Part shown: positions 36,109-45,589 of the stretch, in pieces
Position numbering within the stretch: position 1 is the first letter of the stretch
How the letters are laid out: each line of letters starts with the position of its first letter
Assembly: GCA_027073495.1 (NCBI GenBank)
Contig: JALSVQ010000049.1
Location: 900 to 58,062, forward strand
Direction of reading: 5' to 3'
DNA from: Flavobacteriaceae bacterium
GTDB taxonomy: Bacteria; Bacteroidota; Bacteroidia; Flavobacteriales; Flavobacteriaceae
DNA length: 57,163 nt
Program-made: the position numbers and the translations under genes
Notes under the pieces: generated by a model
What the model was told of the DNA's origin: nothing
Databases searched by the model: none
Seen by the model: the letters and a program-made list of their open reading frames with translations, nothing else

Positions 36109-36183
36109 TGGGCAATAAGGGATTCGAACCCCTGACCCCCTCGGTGTAAACGAGGTGCTCTGAACCAACTGAGCTAATTGCCC
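36109..36183 (-). tRNA. tRNA-Val (anticodon TAC), copy 1
   Basis: Identical in sequence to the copy 98 bp downstream; both are transcribed to the left. The spacers after each copy are also similar (CCCTTAA..TT..TTAAGGTT), so the duplicated unit includes flanking DNA. Confidence 0.96.
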
Positions 36184-36307
36184 TTAAATTTTTTTAAGGT
36201 TGCTTTAGCAATACTTCTCTAAAGCGGATGCAAATATAATTTATTTTTAATCATTAATCAAAAGAAAATGACACTTTTTTTTAGCTTATTTGATAAGTAA
36301 AAGATTA

Positions 36308-37471
36308 TCAAAGTTTTCTACGTTTACGTTCGCTTTTTAGCAAGGCTAATTCCCTACTTGTTTGCCCTGAAACCGAAGTATTTTCTTCAGCTCTACGTAT
36401 TAAATAAGGCATTACGTCGCGCACAGGACCAAAAGGGAGGTATTTGGCAACATTATAGCCATTTGTAGCCAGATTATAACTAATATGATCACTCATGCCG
36501 TAAAGTTGACCAAACCACAAACGAAAATCTTTTTTTTCAATTTTATGTTCTTTGGCAAGTTGCATTAATAATGCAGCACTCTCTTCATTATGTGTTCCTG
36601 CAAATACTGCCATTCCTTTATTTGACAGCATAAAGCGTAAAGCAGCATCAAAATTTTGGTCTGTAGCAGATTTATCTTTACAAATTGGGCTGGTATAGCC
36701 TCTTTCTGTAGCACGTTCGCGTTCTTTTTCCATATAAGCACCACGCACAAGTTTCATTCCGATATGATATCCTTTTTCTTGAGCACGCTTATACAATGCT
36801 TTTAAGTAATCTAATCTATCCCAACGATACATTTGAAGCGTGTTAAACACAATAGCTTTATTGGTATTGTATTTTTCCATCAACGTTTCTACCAAATCAT
36901 CTACTGCATCTTGCATCCAGCTTTCTTCGGCATCAATCAATACAGGAATATCATTATCAAATGATAATTTGCAAATACGCTCATAGCGCTTCACAACCTT
37001 CTCCCACTCTACTTGTTCATCAGCCGTTAATACTTCTTTATTTGAAACCTTTTCATAAAGGGCTAAACGACCAAAACCTGTTGGCTTAAAAACAGTAAAC
37101 GGAATTGCTTTTTTTTCTTTAGCAAACTGAATCAGCTTCTCTCCCATTGCCAGCGCTTTGTCAAATTGTGCCTCATCTTCTTTGCCTTCTACAGAATAGT
37201 CTAAAACGGCATGAACATTTTTAGTATACATTTTGTCAATCACAGGCAATGCATCTTCTGCTGTAGTTCCACCACAGAAATGGTCGAAAACAGAAGCTCT
37301 AATGAGTGATTCTACAGGAAGGTGTGCTTTTAATGCAAAATTAGTAACCGCAGTACCAATACGAACCATTGGTTCACGTTGAATCATTTTGAATAAAAAA
37401 TAAGCGCGTTCTAATTCGGAATCAGATTTTAATGCAAAAGCTATTGCTGTATCTTGGAATAATGCTGTCAT
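36308..37471 (-). CDS. Proline dehydrogenase
   Basis: 387 residues, the usual length for a monofunctional Bacteroidota PRODH. FAD enzyme oxidising proline to pyrroline-5-carboxylate with electrons to quinone. The TIM-barrel is visible through VLIDAEESWMQD, IVFNTLQMYRWD, MKLVRGAYMEKER, FAGTHNEES, and the C-terminal FGPVRDVMPYLIRRAEENTSV, which carries the proline-binding Arg pair. It has no P5C dehydrogenase domain, so that gene must be elsewhere. A -7 element lies at 37495-37502. Confidence 0.94.
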   Translation of the reverse strand: MTALFQDTAIAFALKSDSELERAYFLFKMIQREPMVRIGTAVTNFALKAHLPVESLIRASVFDHFCGGTTAEDALPVIDKMYTKNVHAVLDYSVEGKEDEAQFDKALAMGEKLIQFAKEKKAIPFTVFKPTGFGRLALYEKVSNKEVLTADEQVEWEKVVKRYERICKLSFDNDIPVLIDAEESWMQDAVDDLVETLMEKYNTNKAIVFNTLQMYRWDRLDYLKALYKRAQEKGYHIGMKLVRGAYMEKERERATERGYTSPICKDKSATDQNFDAALRFMLSNKGMAVFAGTHNEESAALLMQLAKEHKIEKKDFRLWFGQLYGMSDHISYNLATNGYNVAKYLPFGPVRDVMPYLIRRAEENTSVSGQTSRELALLKSERKRRKL

Positions 37472-37494
37472 TTGATACTTATTTAATGTGGTTA

Positions 37495-37502
37495 CAAAGA
37501 TA
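37495..37502 (-). promoter_or_regulatory. Bacteroidota -7 element for proline dehydrogenase
   Basis: TATCTTTG on the minus strand, 24 bp before the ATG at 37471, in the divergent region shared with aroB. Confidence 0.6.
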
Positions 37503-37565
37503 CTTATAAAAGTAATTTTATTCTAATATTTTGTGTTATTTTGCAACAATTAAATATCATAAGCC

Positions 37566-38627
37566 GTGGAGACTATTCAAGCAAAAGACTATCAAATTGT
37601 ATTTCAAGAAAATGGGTATCAATTATTAAATAATTTAATCAATACCAATAATTACACAAGTCTATTCTTATTAACAGATACGAATACAAATACATATTGC
37701 AGTGCTCATTTTTTAAGTAAAATCGAAAGCTCAAAACCGATAGAAATAATTGAAATAATTGCAGGAGAAGAACATAAAAATATCGAAACATGCGTTTCGC
37801 TTTGGGAAACTTTTGTGACTTTGGGAGCTGATAGAAAATCATTATTAATTAATCTTGGTGGTGGTGTTCTTACTGATATTGGTGGTTTTGTAGCAACAAC
37901 CTTTATGCGCGGTTTTGATTTTGTTCATATTCCTACAAGCTTACTTGCTATGGTAGACGCTTCCGTTGGCGGAAAAAATGGTGTAGATTTAGGTGGTTTG
38001 AAAAATCAAATAGGAACTTTTAATACACCAAAGCTTGTGCTCATTGACACGGAGTTTCTAAACACACTTCCCGCTCAGGAAATGCGTAATGGTTTAGCAG
38101 AGATGATAAAACATGGTTTAATAGCAGATGCTACTTATTTCAAACAATTAAGCAACTTATCGCATTTTGTTTATGAGGATCTTCCGGTGTTAATTCACCG
38201 TTCTATTGTTATCAAAAATGATGTTGTAAACAACGACCCGCACGAAAAAGGCTTCCGAAAAATATTAAATTTTGGTCACACATTAGGACATACTATAGAA
38301 ACTTATTTTTATAATTCACCTGAGCCTTTATCACACGGTGAATCTGTTATAATAGGAAGTATTCTTGCTTTATATCTAAGTACCAAAGCTACAACGTTTG
38401 ATTTGGATACAGCCAAAACTATAAAAGAACAATTATTAAAAACATATCGTAAAATCACATTTTCAGAAGAAGCTATTGAAGCTACAATTACTTTATTAAA
38501 ACACGATAAAAAATCAAAGAATGGCATTGCCAATTTTGTACTACTTGATGCTATAGGAAAAGCTTCTATAGATCATCATTTTGAACATGAATCATTAATA
38601 GAAGCTTTTGAATTTTATGCTAGTTAA
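37566..38627 (+). CDS. aroB: 3-Dehydroquinate synthase
   Basis: 353 residues. Second shikimate-pathway step, DAHP to 3-dehydroquinate, with NAD and zinc. Visible: GEEHKNIETC, the NAD-binding LGGGVLTDIGGFVATTFMRG, PTSLLAMVDASVGGKNGVD, MIKHGLIAD (zinc Glu nearby), FGHTLGHTIE and HGESVIIG (zinc His). The start is GTG at 37566; no in-frame ATG precedes the conserved region. Cytosolic. Confidence 0.95.
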   Translation: METIQAKDYQIVFQENGYQLLNNLINTNNYTSLFLLTDTNTNTYCSAHFLSKIESSKPIEIIEIIAGEEHKNIETCVSLWETFVTLGADRKSLLINLGGGVLTDIGGFVATTFMRGFDFVHIPTSLLAMVDASVGGKNGVDLGGLKNQIGTFNTPKLVLIDTEFLNTLPAQEMRNGLAEMIKHGLIADATYFKQLSNLSHFVYEDLPVLIHRSIVIKNDVVNNDPHEKGFRKILNFGHTLGHTIETYFYNSPEPLSHGESVIIGSILALYLSTKATTFDLDTAKTIKEQLLKTYRKITFSEEAIEATITLLKHDKKSKNGIANFVLLDAIGKASIDHHFEHESLIEAFEFYAS

Positions 38628-38662
38628 AAAATTTAATTAATTTTATTTTCTAACTAATAGTA

Positions 38663-39526
38663 TTATCCTAAATATGTTTTTAATATTTTACTTCGTGAAG
38701 TATGTTTTAATCTGCGTACTGCTTTTTCTTTTATTTGACGTACACGCTCACGTGTTAGGTCAAAGGTCTCTCCTATTTCTTCAAGCGTCATAGGATTGTT
38801 ATCTCCCAAACCAAAATACAAACGTACAACATCTGCTTCTCTTGGTGTCAATGTATCTAATGCTCTATATATTTCTACGCGCAATGATTCGTGAAGCAAT
38901 GCTTTATCAGGGTTGGGTGATTCACCAGATCGCAATACATCATAAAGATTGGAATCTTCTCCTTCTACAAGTGGTGCATCCATAGAAACATGACGTCCTG
39001 CATTTTTCAAAGATTCTTTAACGTCATTTTCAGACATGTCAAGTTCTTTTGCTATTTCTGCAGCAGAAGGTGGTCTTTCAAAACGTTGCTCTAAAATAGC
39101 AAACATTTTATTGATTTTATTGATTGAACCAATTTTATTTAATGGTAAACGCACAATACGTGATTGTTCTGCAAGTGCTTGCAGTATAGATTGTCTAATC
39201 CACCATACAGCATAAGATATAAATTTGAAACCACGAGTTTCATCAAAACGTTGTGCTGCTTTTATAAGTCCTAAATTTCCTTCGTTGATTAAATCTGGTA
39301 GTGTCAACCCTTGATTTTGATATTGCTTTGATACAGAAACTACAAAACGTAAGTTTGCTTTGGTCAATTTTTCTAAAGCACGTTGATCTCCTGCTTTAAT
39401 ACGCTGTGCCAATTCCACTTCTTCTTCTGCAGTAATTAAATCTACTTTTCCAATTTCTTGCAAATATTTGTCTAATGATGCGGTTTCTCTATTGGTAACT
39501 TGTTTCGTTATTTTTAACTGTCTCAT
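38663..39526 (-). CDS. rpoD: Primary RNA polymerase sigma factor (RpoD/SigA, Bacteroidota short form)
   Basis: 287 residues. Lacks region 1.1 and the non-conserved region, as Bacteroidota primary sigma factors do. Visible: [16 protein letters not shown] (1.2), [38 protein letters not shown] (2.2), [19 protein letters not shown] (2.3-2.4), and region 4 [27 protein letters not shown]. It would recognise the TTTG / TAnnTTTG promoters seen across this window. Monocistronic; convergent with aroB, with no clear terminator hairpin between them. Confidence 0.96.
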   Translation of the reverse strand: MRQLKITKQVTNRETASLDKYLQEIGKVDLITAEEEVELAQRIKAGDQRALEKLTKANLRFVVSVSKQYQNQGLTLPDLINEGNLGLIKAAQRFDETRGFKFISYAVWWIRQSILQALAEQSRIVRLPLNKIGSINKINKMFAILEQRFERPPSAAEIAKELDMSENDVKESLKNAGRHVSMDAPLVEGEDSNLYDVLRSGESPNPDKALLHESLRVEIYRALDTLTPREADVVRLYFGLGDNNPMTLEEIGETFDLTRERVRQIKEKAVRRLKHTSRSKILKTYLG

Positions 39527-39610
39527 TGCTTATTTAATTTATTTATACTGTTATCTCATTACCTAATACGTAATAAAAATAAAAATGTTTCATTTTTGGA
39601 AAAATATATG

Positions 39611-39618
39611 TACTTTTG
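39611..39618 (+). promoter_or_regulatory. Candidate Bacteroidota -7 element (TACTTTTG)
   Basis: TAnnTTTG, 83 bp before the ATG at 39702; would give a ~78-nt leader for the NUMOD4/HNH-like gene. Confidence 0.4.
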
Positions 39619-39701
39619 TTCAATAAATTGTTAAAACAAAGTGTATTAAATAAATAATACGATAATAATTTAATTTTCATAATAACAAAACCTAAAAAAA
39701 T

Positions 39702-40289
39702 ATGAAAACTGAAAATAAATATAAAAATGAAATTTGGAAAGAATATACTGAAGATATATTCCGAGACAAAGATGTTTTTTTAATATCCAGTTATGGTCGT
39801 GTCATACGTAAAAAAGATTATGACATGGTAGTAAATGAGCAAGAAGGCTATCAAGTAAAAATTAAAAAATCAATTTTAAATGGCTACCCTATTTTTTCTG
39901 CTAAGACTAAAGAAGGTAAACATGTTTCGCGTTATGTACATAAAGTAATGGGACAACTCTATTTAAAAAAGAAAAAAAGCGACACCTACGTTACGCATAA
40001 AGATTATAACAAAACAAACAATAGCATTGACAACTTAATGTGGGTTGACCGTGAAGGTTTAAACTTACATAATCAGAAAAACCCTAACTACAAGGCTGCT
40101 TTTTCAAGAAAAAAAGTTAGAAACTCCAAATTAAATGTTAATCGTGTTCTTAAACTTCGTGAAATTGTTGATGATCCAAACAGAACAATGACATATCGCG
40201 AAATTGCACGAAAATTCAGAATCACTGAAATGCAAGTTTGGCGTATTAAACATCGTAAAAATTGGAAATTTTTAGATGATGAGAAATAA
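39702..40289 (+). CDS. NUMOD4/HNH-like protein with C-terminal helix-turn-helix
   Basis: 195 residues. The N-terminal part looks like a NUMOD4 motif (SSYGRVIRK). An HNH_3-type segment follows (VHKVMGQLYL, then THKDYNKTNNSIDNLMWV), with the characteristic His, Asn-Asn and Asn-Leu-x-Trp pattern. The C-terminus has a helix-turn-helix (YREIARKFRITEMQVWRIKH). This is the architecture of phage or intron homing endonucleases, yet the gene sits among housekeeping genes with normal base composition and its own terminator. A domesticated DNA-binding regulator is possible. Nuclease activity cannot be judged from sequence. Confidence 0.82.
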   Translation: MKTENKYKNEIWKEYTEDIFRDKDVFLISSYGRVIRKKDYDMVVNEQEGYQVKIKKSILNGYPIFSAKTKEGKHVSRYVHKVMGQLYLKKKKSDTYVTHKDYNKTNNSIDNLMWVDREGLNLHNQKNPNYKAAFSRKKVRNSKLNVNRVLKLREIVDDPNRTMTYREIARKFRITEMQVWRIKHRKNWKFLDDEK

Positions 40290-40306
40290 TTAATATCTAA
40301 ATTATA

Positions 40307-40339
40307 AAAAAAGTCCAAAATAATATTTTGGACTTTTTT
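40307..40339. terminator. Bidirectional rho-independent terminator
   Basis: A perfect 15-bp stem AAAAAAGTCCAAAAT / ATTTTGGACTTTTTT with a 3-nt loop, between the convergent NUMOD4/HNH-like gene and murA. Confidence 0.95.
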
Positions 40340-40362
40340 GTTGTTATTATATATTTAGACAA

Positions 40363-41670
40363 CTAGTCTATTCTTGTTATTTTTGCTCCTATCGCACGTA
40401 AACGTGCATCAATATATTGATAACCTCTATCAATCTGCTCTATATTATGAATAGTACTTGTCCCTTTTGCAGATAATGCGGCAATAAGCAAAGACATTCC
40501 TGCTCGTATGTCTGGAGAAACCATTGTTGTAGCACGGAGACTAAACTCTTGGTTCATACCAATAACATTAGCTCGATGCGGGTCACATAAGATTATTTTA
40601 GCGCCCATATCTATTAATTTATCTACAAAGAACAAACGGCTTTCAAACATTTTTTGATGTATCAACACACTTCCTTTCGCCTGTATGGCGGTAACGAGTA
40701 AAACACTAATCAAATCTGGTGTTAATCCTGGCCAAGGAGCATCTGAGATGGTAATCAATGAACCATCCATATCATTTGTTATAATATAATTCTCATGTTT
40801 TGGAATGTATATGTCGTCACCACGTTTTTCTACTGTTATTCCTAACTTTCTAAAAGTCTGAGGAATTACACCCAAGTCTTTCCAACTTACATTTTTTATA
40901 GTGATTTCTGATTTTGTAATAGCTGCTAGTCCTATCCAACTTCCTATTTCAATCATATCAGGTAAAATACGGTGTTCGCATCCACTTAAATTTGCTACAC
41001 CTTCTATTGTCAAAAAATTAGATGCAATACCAGAGATTTTAGCTCCCATACTATTCAACATTTTTGATAATTGTTGAATATAGGGTTCACAAGCTGCATT
41101 ATATATTGTTGTCGTTCCTTTTGCGAGTACAGCTGCCAAAATAATATTGGCTGTTCCTGTCACAGAAGCTTCTTCAAGTAACATAGCTGTTCCTTTTAAC
41201 TCAGTTGCTTCCACACCATAAAAAAGTTCTTTTTCATTATAACGAAAAGTCGCTCCAAGATTCATAAAACCTTGAAAATGAACATCAAGACGTCTTCTCC
41301 CTATCTTATCACCTCCAGGTTTTGGTATGTATCCTTTACCAAAACGAGCCAATAATGGACCTACAATCATAATGGAGCCTCGCAAAGCACTTCCATCTTT
41401 TTTAAATTGCGGGGTTTCTAAATACGATAAATCTAAATCATCTGCTTGAAAAGAGTATGTGTCATCATTAATTTGTTTGACTTTAACACCTAATTTACCC
41501 AGTATTTCTATGAGTTTATTGACATCACGAATATTAGGAATATTTGATATTGTTACCTTTTCTGAAGTTAATAAAACGGCACATAAAATTTGTAATGTTT
41601 CATTTTTAGCACCTTGTGGTGTTATCTCTCCTTTTAGTTGATGACCCCCTTCTATTTTAAATGTAGCCAT
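40363..41670 (-). CDS. murA: UDP-N-acetylglucosamine 1-carboxyvinyltransferase
   Basis: 435 residues. First committed peptidoglycan step, enolpyruvyl transfer from PEP to UDP-GlcNAc. Visible: GAKNETLQILCAVLLT near the start (conserved Lys-Asn) and PGGDKIGRRRLDVHFQGF. The active-site loop holding the catalytic Cys in E. coli (position 115 region, GxCxIG) reads GGDKIGRR here, i.e. Asp in place of Cys, the form associated with fosfomycin tolerance in some bacteria. The ATG overlaps the DUF4290 stop by one base (TAATG). Cytosolic. Confidence 0.95.
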   Translation of the reverse strand: MATFKIEGGHQLKGEITPQGAKNETLQILCAVLLTSEKVTISNIPNIRDVNKLIEILGKLGVKVKQINDDTYSFQADDLDLSYLETPQFKKDGSALRGSIMIVGPLLARFGKGYIPKPGGDKIGRRRLDVHFQGFMNLGATFRYNEKELFYGVEATELKGTAMLLEEASVTGTANIILAAVLAKGTTTIYNAACEPYIQQLSKMLNSMGAKISGIASNFLTIEGVANLSGCEHRILPDMIEIGSWIGLAAITKSEITIKNVSWKDLGVIPQTFRKLGITVEKRGDDIYIPKHENYIITNDMDGSLITISDAPWPGLTPDLISVLLVTAIQAKGSVLIHQKMFESRLFFVDKLIDMGAKIILCDPHRANVIGMNQEFSLRATTMVSPDIRAGMSLLIAALSAKGTSTIHNIEQIDRGYQYIDARLRAIGAKITRID

Positions 41671-42335
41671 TATTTACGGTATTTATTTGATTTATATTTA
41701 CTCTTTCCACTTTTCTTATGCTTCGTATTTTGAGGCTTTGCTTTCTTTTGAGTATAAAGTACTTCTCTTGAAGCCAGCGGTTCTTTAACATCTGTAGCTT
41801 TAATTGCTCCTTTAGAAATATCTTCCAAATGTTTTAATATAACAGCATCATCAACAGTATCTTTGTTCCAATTTAAAAAACATTTTTTCATATGATTGGC
41901 AGTTGCTTGAAGAAGTTTGTCCTTCTCCTCTCCTTCTTCCCAAGAAACGGCTAAATCTATCATTGTTTTAAGGTTATTTCCATAAAAACGATATTTCGGA
42001 TTAGATTGTGGGTAAGCAATACGCTCTGGTCTTTCTGATAATTTCTCTTTTGGAGTAATTGGGTAAGGCGTATCAACTTTAAGATTAAAGTCTGCCATTA
42101 TAAATAATTGATCCCAAAGTTTATGCTGAAAATCAGGCACATCGCGTAGATGTGGATTCAGATTACCCATAACATATAATATATTTTCTACTGCATGTTT
42201 TTGTTCTTCTTTATCGTCTAGACTTACTGCATAATCTACCATTTTTTGAATATGTCTTCCATATTCTGGTATTACCATCATTTTACGATCGGTATTGTAT
42301 TCTAAGTCTGCTACTAAAGTATCTATAGTACTCAT
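41670..42335 (-). CDS. DUF4290 family protein
   Basis: 221 residues. A conserved Bacteroidota protein (DUF4290) always or often found directly before murA. Signatures: LEYNTDRKMMVIPEYGRHIQKM and NPKYRFYGNNLKTMI. The C-terminal 40 residues are very basic (KKSGKSKYKSNKYRK), suggesting nucleic-acid or membrane-surface contact. Function unknown. Translationally coupled to murA by a TAATG overlap. Confidence 0.9.
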   Translation of the reverse strand: MSTIDTLVADLEYNTDRKMMVIPEYGRHIQKMVDYAVSLDDKEEQKHAVENILYVMGNLNPHLRDVPDFQHKLWDQLFIMADFNLKVDTPYPITPKEKLSERPERIAYPQSNPKYRFYGNNLKTMIDLAVSWEEGEEKDKLLQATANHMKKCFLNWNKDTVDDAVILKHLEDISKGAIKATDVKEPLASREVLYTQKKAKPQNTKHKKSGKSKYKSNKYRK

Positions 42336-42357
42336 TAAATTTTATTTTTTATTTTTA

Positions 42358-42648
42358 TTAAAGTGAAATAATTCCGTCTATTGTTCCTGCCTCCTGATAC
42401 TTTTTTATTATTGCATCTGAAGAGTCCATTGGTACTAAGATAGAAATACTTGTGTATTTTTCATTTTTTGATAGTTTCTTTGTGATTACAGCTCCCATAT
42501 GATTAAATAAATTTTCTAGAGTATTAATTTTCCCATCATCAGTCAATAGGATAAATTTAAATAAATACTTCGATGGCCATACAGTTGTAGTATCATCAAT
42601 TTGTGCTTTTAATTTTTTATAAAAGTCTTCCGGTTTTGTATTTTCCAT
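42358..42648 (-). CDS. DUF493 (YbeD-like) family protein
   Basis: 96 residues with a ferredoxin-like ACT-type fold typical of DUF493: WPSKYLFKFILLTDDGKI and KLSKNEKYTSISILVPM. YbeD-like proteins are suggested to be small regulators, but their role is unknown. First gene of the DUF493-DUF4290-murA run; 22 bp before DUF4290. Confidence 0.88.
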   Translation of the reverse strand: MENTKPEDFYKKLKAQIDDTTTVWPSKYLFKFILLTDDGKINTLENLFNHMGAVITKKLSKNEKYTSISILVPMDSSDAIIKKYQEAGTIDGIISL

Positions 42649-42662
42649 TAAGTTCTGTTTTG

Positions 42663-42698
42663 AAAATAAAGTCCGTTCTTTTTATCGAACGGACTTCT
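42663..42698 (-). terminator. Rho-independent terminator after the DUF4293 gene
   Basis: A 10-bp stem AAGTCCGTTC / GAACGGACTT with an 8-nt loop, then TATTTTC on the minus strand. Confidence 0.8.
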
Positions 42699-42719
42699 TT
42701 ACGCACTAATATATAAGGT

Positions 42720-43127
42720 TTATCGTAATCGATCTACAGATTTTACAAGTTCTTCATCCTTATGTATCGCTCGATTTGCCAAAAAAAGCAAAAAGATAGC
42801 CACAATAGGGACTAACAACCCAATACCTTTCTCTGTTCCGTTAAGTCCTCCAGGTAAGTTTAGTAATCGATATAGCAATAATCCTAACAAAATAAGGTTA
42901 ATCAATATTACAAGTCTAACAGTCACAAACTGATTTTGTCTATTTTTAAAAAGAAATATAGCAACAAACGCTAAAATAGCGCTTAGGGCAGCAGGAATAA
43001 GAAACTGCATTTCATCTTTGTAAAAAAACACCTGCGCTCCTACTGTCCAAATAGACAGATAGTTAATAGCTAATCCTGTAAAAATTGCTACTAATGCAAG
43101 GTAAATTGTTTGTATTCTTTGAATCAT
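42720..43127 (-). CDS. DUF4293 family membrane protein
   Basis: 135 residues with four membrane helices (about 5-25, 43-62, 68-90, 100-120). Starts MIQRIQTIYLALVAI, the standard beginning of DUF4293. Conserved in Bacteroidota next to rho, as here. Function unknown. A -7 element TATTTTTG lies 20 bp before the ATG. Confidence 0.9.
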   Translation of the reverse strand: MIQRIQTIYLALVAIFTGLAINYLSIWTVGAQVFFYKDEMQFLIPAALSAILAFVAIFLFKNRQNQFVTVRLVILINLILLGLLLYRLLNLPGGLNGTEKGIGLLVPIVAIFLLFLANRAIHKDEELVKSVDRLR

Positions 43128-43146
43128 TATTTGTTATGCTAGACTG

Positions 43147-43154
43147 CAAAAATA
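43147..43154 (-). promoter_or_regulatory. Bacteroidota -7 element for the DUF4293 gene
   Basis: TATTTTTG on the minus strand, TAnnTTTG consensus, 20 bp before the ATG at 43127. Confidence 0.55.
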
Positions 43155-43305
43155 ATATTTTTTTTAAATCTAAAGCTATTTTTAAAATAAAGTTTTGTAT
43201 AATTGCACCACCAAACGAATATCAATCGGTATATTCAATTTACCTCAAATAATTATTTAGAATTTAATTACAATCAAAACGTTAAATTAAAAAGACATAA
43301 TTCAT

Positions 43306-45033
43306 ATGTTAGAACTTTCAGAACTCAAAGAAAAAAAATTACCCGAACTTCAACAGATTGCAAAATCAAGAGGTTTAAAAAAAACAAGTCAGTTAAAAAA
43401 GATGGATTTGATATATCAAATATTAGATCATCAAGCAGCAAATCCTGATAATAAAGCGCCAATAAAAGCTCCTATTAAGAAAAAAACAGTAGCAAAAAAG
43501 GTTAGTCCAAAAAAAGAGCCTAACAAAAAAGAAAGCTCCAAAACTGTAGTAAAAGCCACAACCAAAGAAAAGACTCTTAAAACAGATAAAAAACCTGTAA
43601 AACGTGGAAAAAATAATCGTTTGGTGCAAAAAGATAGCAATGAAATCAAAGAAAACAACGCTGCTACCAAAGAACATCAAGAAGAGTTGAAAAACGAAAC
43701 GACACGAAAAAAAAGCAAACAAGAAAACTTAAAGGCAAATCAAAATAATCCAAATCACCCAAGTTATATTGGTCCTAAAAAGAAAGAAGCTCCAAGAAAA
43801 GAACAAGTAAAAACAGATGATTCTGTAAAGGAGAAAAATACCAAAAGTGAATCCAAAGAGCAGTTGAAAAACAACAATCCAAAACAGCATAAAAAACGTA
43901 GAGAACCTGAACATGAGTTTGGTGGTATCATAGAGAGTGAAGGTGTTTTAGATATTATGCAAGATGGTTATGGTTTTTTACGATCATCAGATTACAATTA
44001 CCTTTCATCTCCTGATGATATCTATGTCTCACAATCGCAAATACGTCTTTTTGGATTAAAAACTGGAGATACTGTACTTGGAATGGTGCGCCCTCCAAAA
44101 GAAGGCGAAAAATACTTCCCTCTTATTAAAGTATCCAAAATAAATGGACTCTCTCCTGAGGTTCTCCGTGATAGAGTATCTTTCGAACACCTTACGCCAC
44201 TCTTCCCAGAAGAGAAATTTGATATGGCAAAACGCCAAGCATCACTTTCTACACGTATATTAGATCTTTTTGCTCCAATAGGAAAAGGACAACGTGGTAT
44301 GATTGTAGCGCAGCCAAAAACAGGAAAAACGATGTTACTCAAAGATATTGCTAATGCAATCGCTGCTAATCATCCTGAAGTATATCTTATAGTATTACTT
44401 ATTGATGAACGCCCAGAGGAAGTAACAGACATGAAACGTAATGTAATGGCAGAAGTTGTAGCCTCTACATTTGATGAGCCAGCAGAGAAACACGTAAAAG
44501 TAGCCAATATTGTTCTCGAAAAAGCCAAACGTCTTGTAGAAAGCAAACACGATGTTGTGATATTATTGGACTCTATAACACGTCTTGCACGTGCTTACAA
44601 TACTGTGGCTCCTGCTTCTGGAAAAATTCTTTCTGGAGGTATTGATGCTAATGCGTTACACAAACCAAAACGCTTCTTTGGAGCAGCTCGTAATATCGAA
44701 AATGGTGGTTCGCTAAGTATTATTGCTACAGCACTTACTGAGACAGGTTCAAAAATGGATGAAGTGATTTTTGAAGAGTTTAAAGGTACAGGAAATATGG
44801 AACTCCAATTGGATAGAAATATATCAAATAGACGACTTTTCCCTGCTATTGACCTCATAAAATCTAGCACACGTCGTGATGACTTACTACTTAGTGACAC
44901 TGAACTTCAACGCATGTGGATTTTACGAAAATATCTTGCTGATATGAATTCTGTTGAAGCAATGCAGTTTGTACGTGATAGAATAAAAGATACTCGAAAT
45001 AACGAAGAGTTTCTTAATACAATGAATGGTTAA
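43306..45033 (+). CDS. rho: Transcription termination factor Rho with long disordered insertion
   Basis: 575 residues versus ~420 in E. coli. The Rho_N SAP-like domain (1-45; [20 protein letters not shown]) is followed by a ~155-residue Lys/Glu/Asn-rich, low-complexity insertion (about 46-203). Then come the RNA-binding cold-shock domain ([30 protein letters not shown]) and the hexameric ATPase (P-loop [52 protein letters not shown]). Such insertions are characteristic of Bacteroidota Rho and have been linked with phase separation. Cytosolic; ends transcription of untranslated RNA. Confidence 0.97.
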   Translation: MLELSELKEKKLPELQQIAKSRGLKKTSQLKKMDLIYQILDHQAANPDNKAPIKAPIKKKTVAKKVSPKKEPNKKESSKTVVKATTKEKTLKTDKKPVKRGKNNRLVQKDSNEIKENNAATKEHQEELKNETTRKKSKQENLKANQNNPNHPSYIGPKKKEAPRKEQVKTDDSVKEKNTKSESKEQLKNNNPKQHKKRREPEHEFGGIIESEGVLDIMQDGYGFLRSSDYNYLSSPDDIYVSQSQIRLFGLKTGDTVLGMVRPPKEGEKYFPLIKVSKINGLSPEVLRDRVSFEHLTPLFPEEKFDMAKRQASLSTRILDLFAPIGKGQRGMIVAQPKTGKTMLLKDIANAIAANHPEVYLIVLLIDERPEEVTDMKRNVMAEVVASTFDEPAEKHVKVANIVLEKAKRLVESKHDVVILLDSITRLARAYNTVAPASGKILSGGIDANALHKPKRFFGAARNIENGGSLSIIATALTETGSKMDEVIFEEFKGTGNMELQLDRNISNRRLFPAIDLIKSSTRRDDLLLSDTELQRMWILRKYLADMNSVEAMQFVRDRIKDTRNNEEFLNTMNG

Positions 45034-45060
45034 TTTTAACTTTTTAAATAATTTTAAAAG

Positions 45061-45098
45061 AATGCTTAGCACTTGGTTGTGCTAAGCATTTTTTTTCA
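45061..45098 (+). terminator. Rho-independent terminator after rho
   Basis: A 12-bp stem AATGCTTAGCAC / GTGCTAAGCATT with a 6-nt loop, followed by T8. Confidence 0.95.
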
Positions 45099-45154
45099 AT
45101 CAATTTATCTCCATTAAAATAAATGATTGACACTCCTCTCCATATCATCAAGAT

Positions 45155-45589
45155 TCACTCCTTAAGGTATAATGCATTTTTTTTATAATCAATTATCCCC
45201 TTGTTTTTTAGTAAAATGTCTGCTCCAATTATTCCGTGGATAGTTTTAATTTTATGTTTTTTGAGCGCCTTATTGATATGAGCTAAATCAATAACGATTA
45301 TCGTTTCTTCTAATACTAAATGCCCAATCGTGATAGTATTAGCATTAGATATAGCAGTTTCTATACTTGCTGTTCCAGCACCAGTAGCTACGGTATCAGA
45401 AGCTTCCGTATTCATATTAAATTTTTCTAAAAATGCAGAACCTACGCAAGTGTTTGATGCTCCTGTGTCTAATATAAAACGACCTTTTATACCGTTTATT
45501 CTCGTTTTTATAAGATAATGATTCGTGTTTGTGCGTTTGAGCTTAACACCAATATAATTTTTCTTTTTTAAGAATTTCTTGAGTTTCAT
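45155..45589 (-). CDS. Retropepsin-like aspartic protease
   Basis: 144 residues, one retropepsin unit (active as a dimer in the family). Catalytic motif RFILDTGASNTCV with Asp41. The downstream HGIIGADILLKN corresponds to the conserved Gly-containing hydrophobic motif of clan AA. A very basic N-terminus (MKLKKFLKKKN) without signal peptide suggests cytosolic or membrane-surface location. The ATG overlaps the CHAT gene stop by 4 bp (ATGA), so the two are translationally coupled. Substrate unknown; possibly acts on or with the CHAT protein. Confidence 0.88.
   Translation of the reverse strand: MKLKKFLKKKNYIGVKLKRTNTNHYLIKTRINGIKGRFILDTGASNTCVGSAFLEKFNMNTEASDTVATGAGTASIETAISNANTITIGHLVLEETIIVIDLAHINKALKKHKIKTIHGIIGADILLKNKGIIDYKKNALYLKE

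Noticed and set aside
43203-43448. Plus-strand frame overlapping the start of rho
   Set aside because: Begins in the leader and runs out of frame through the rho N-terminus; low-complexity composition and no conserved motif.
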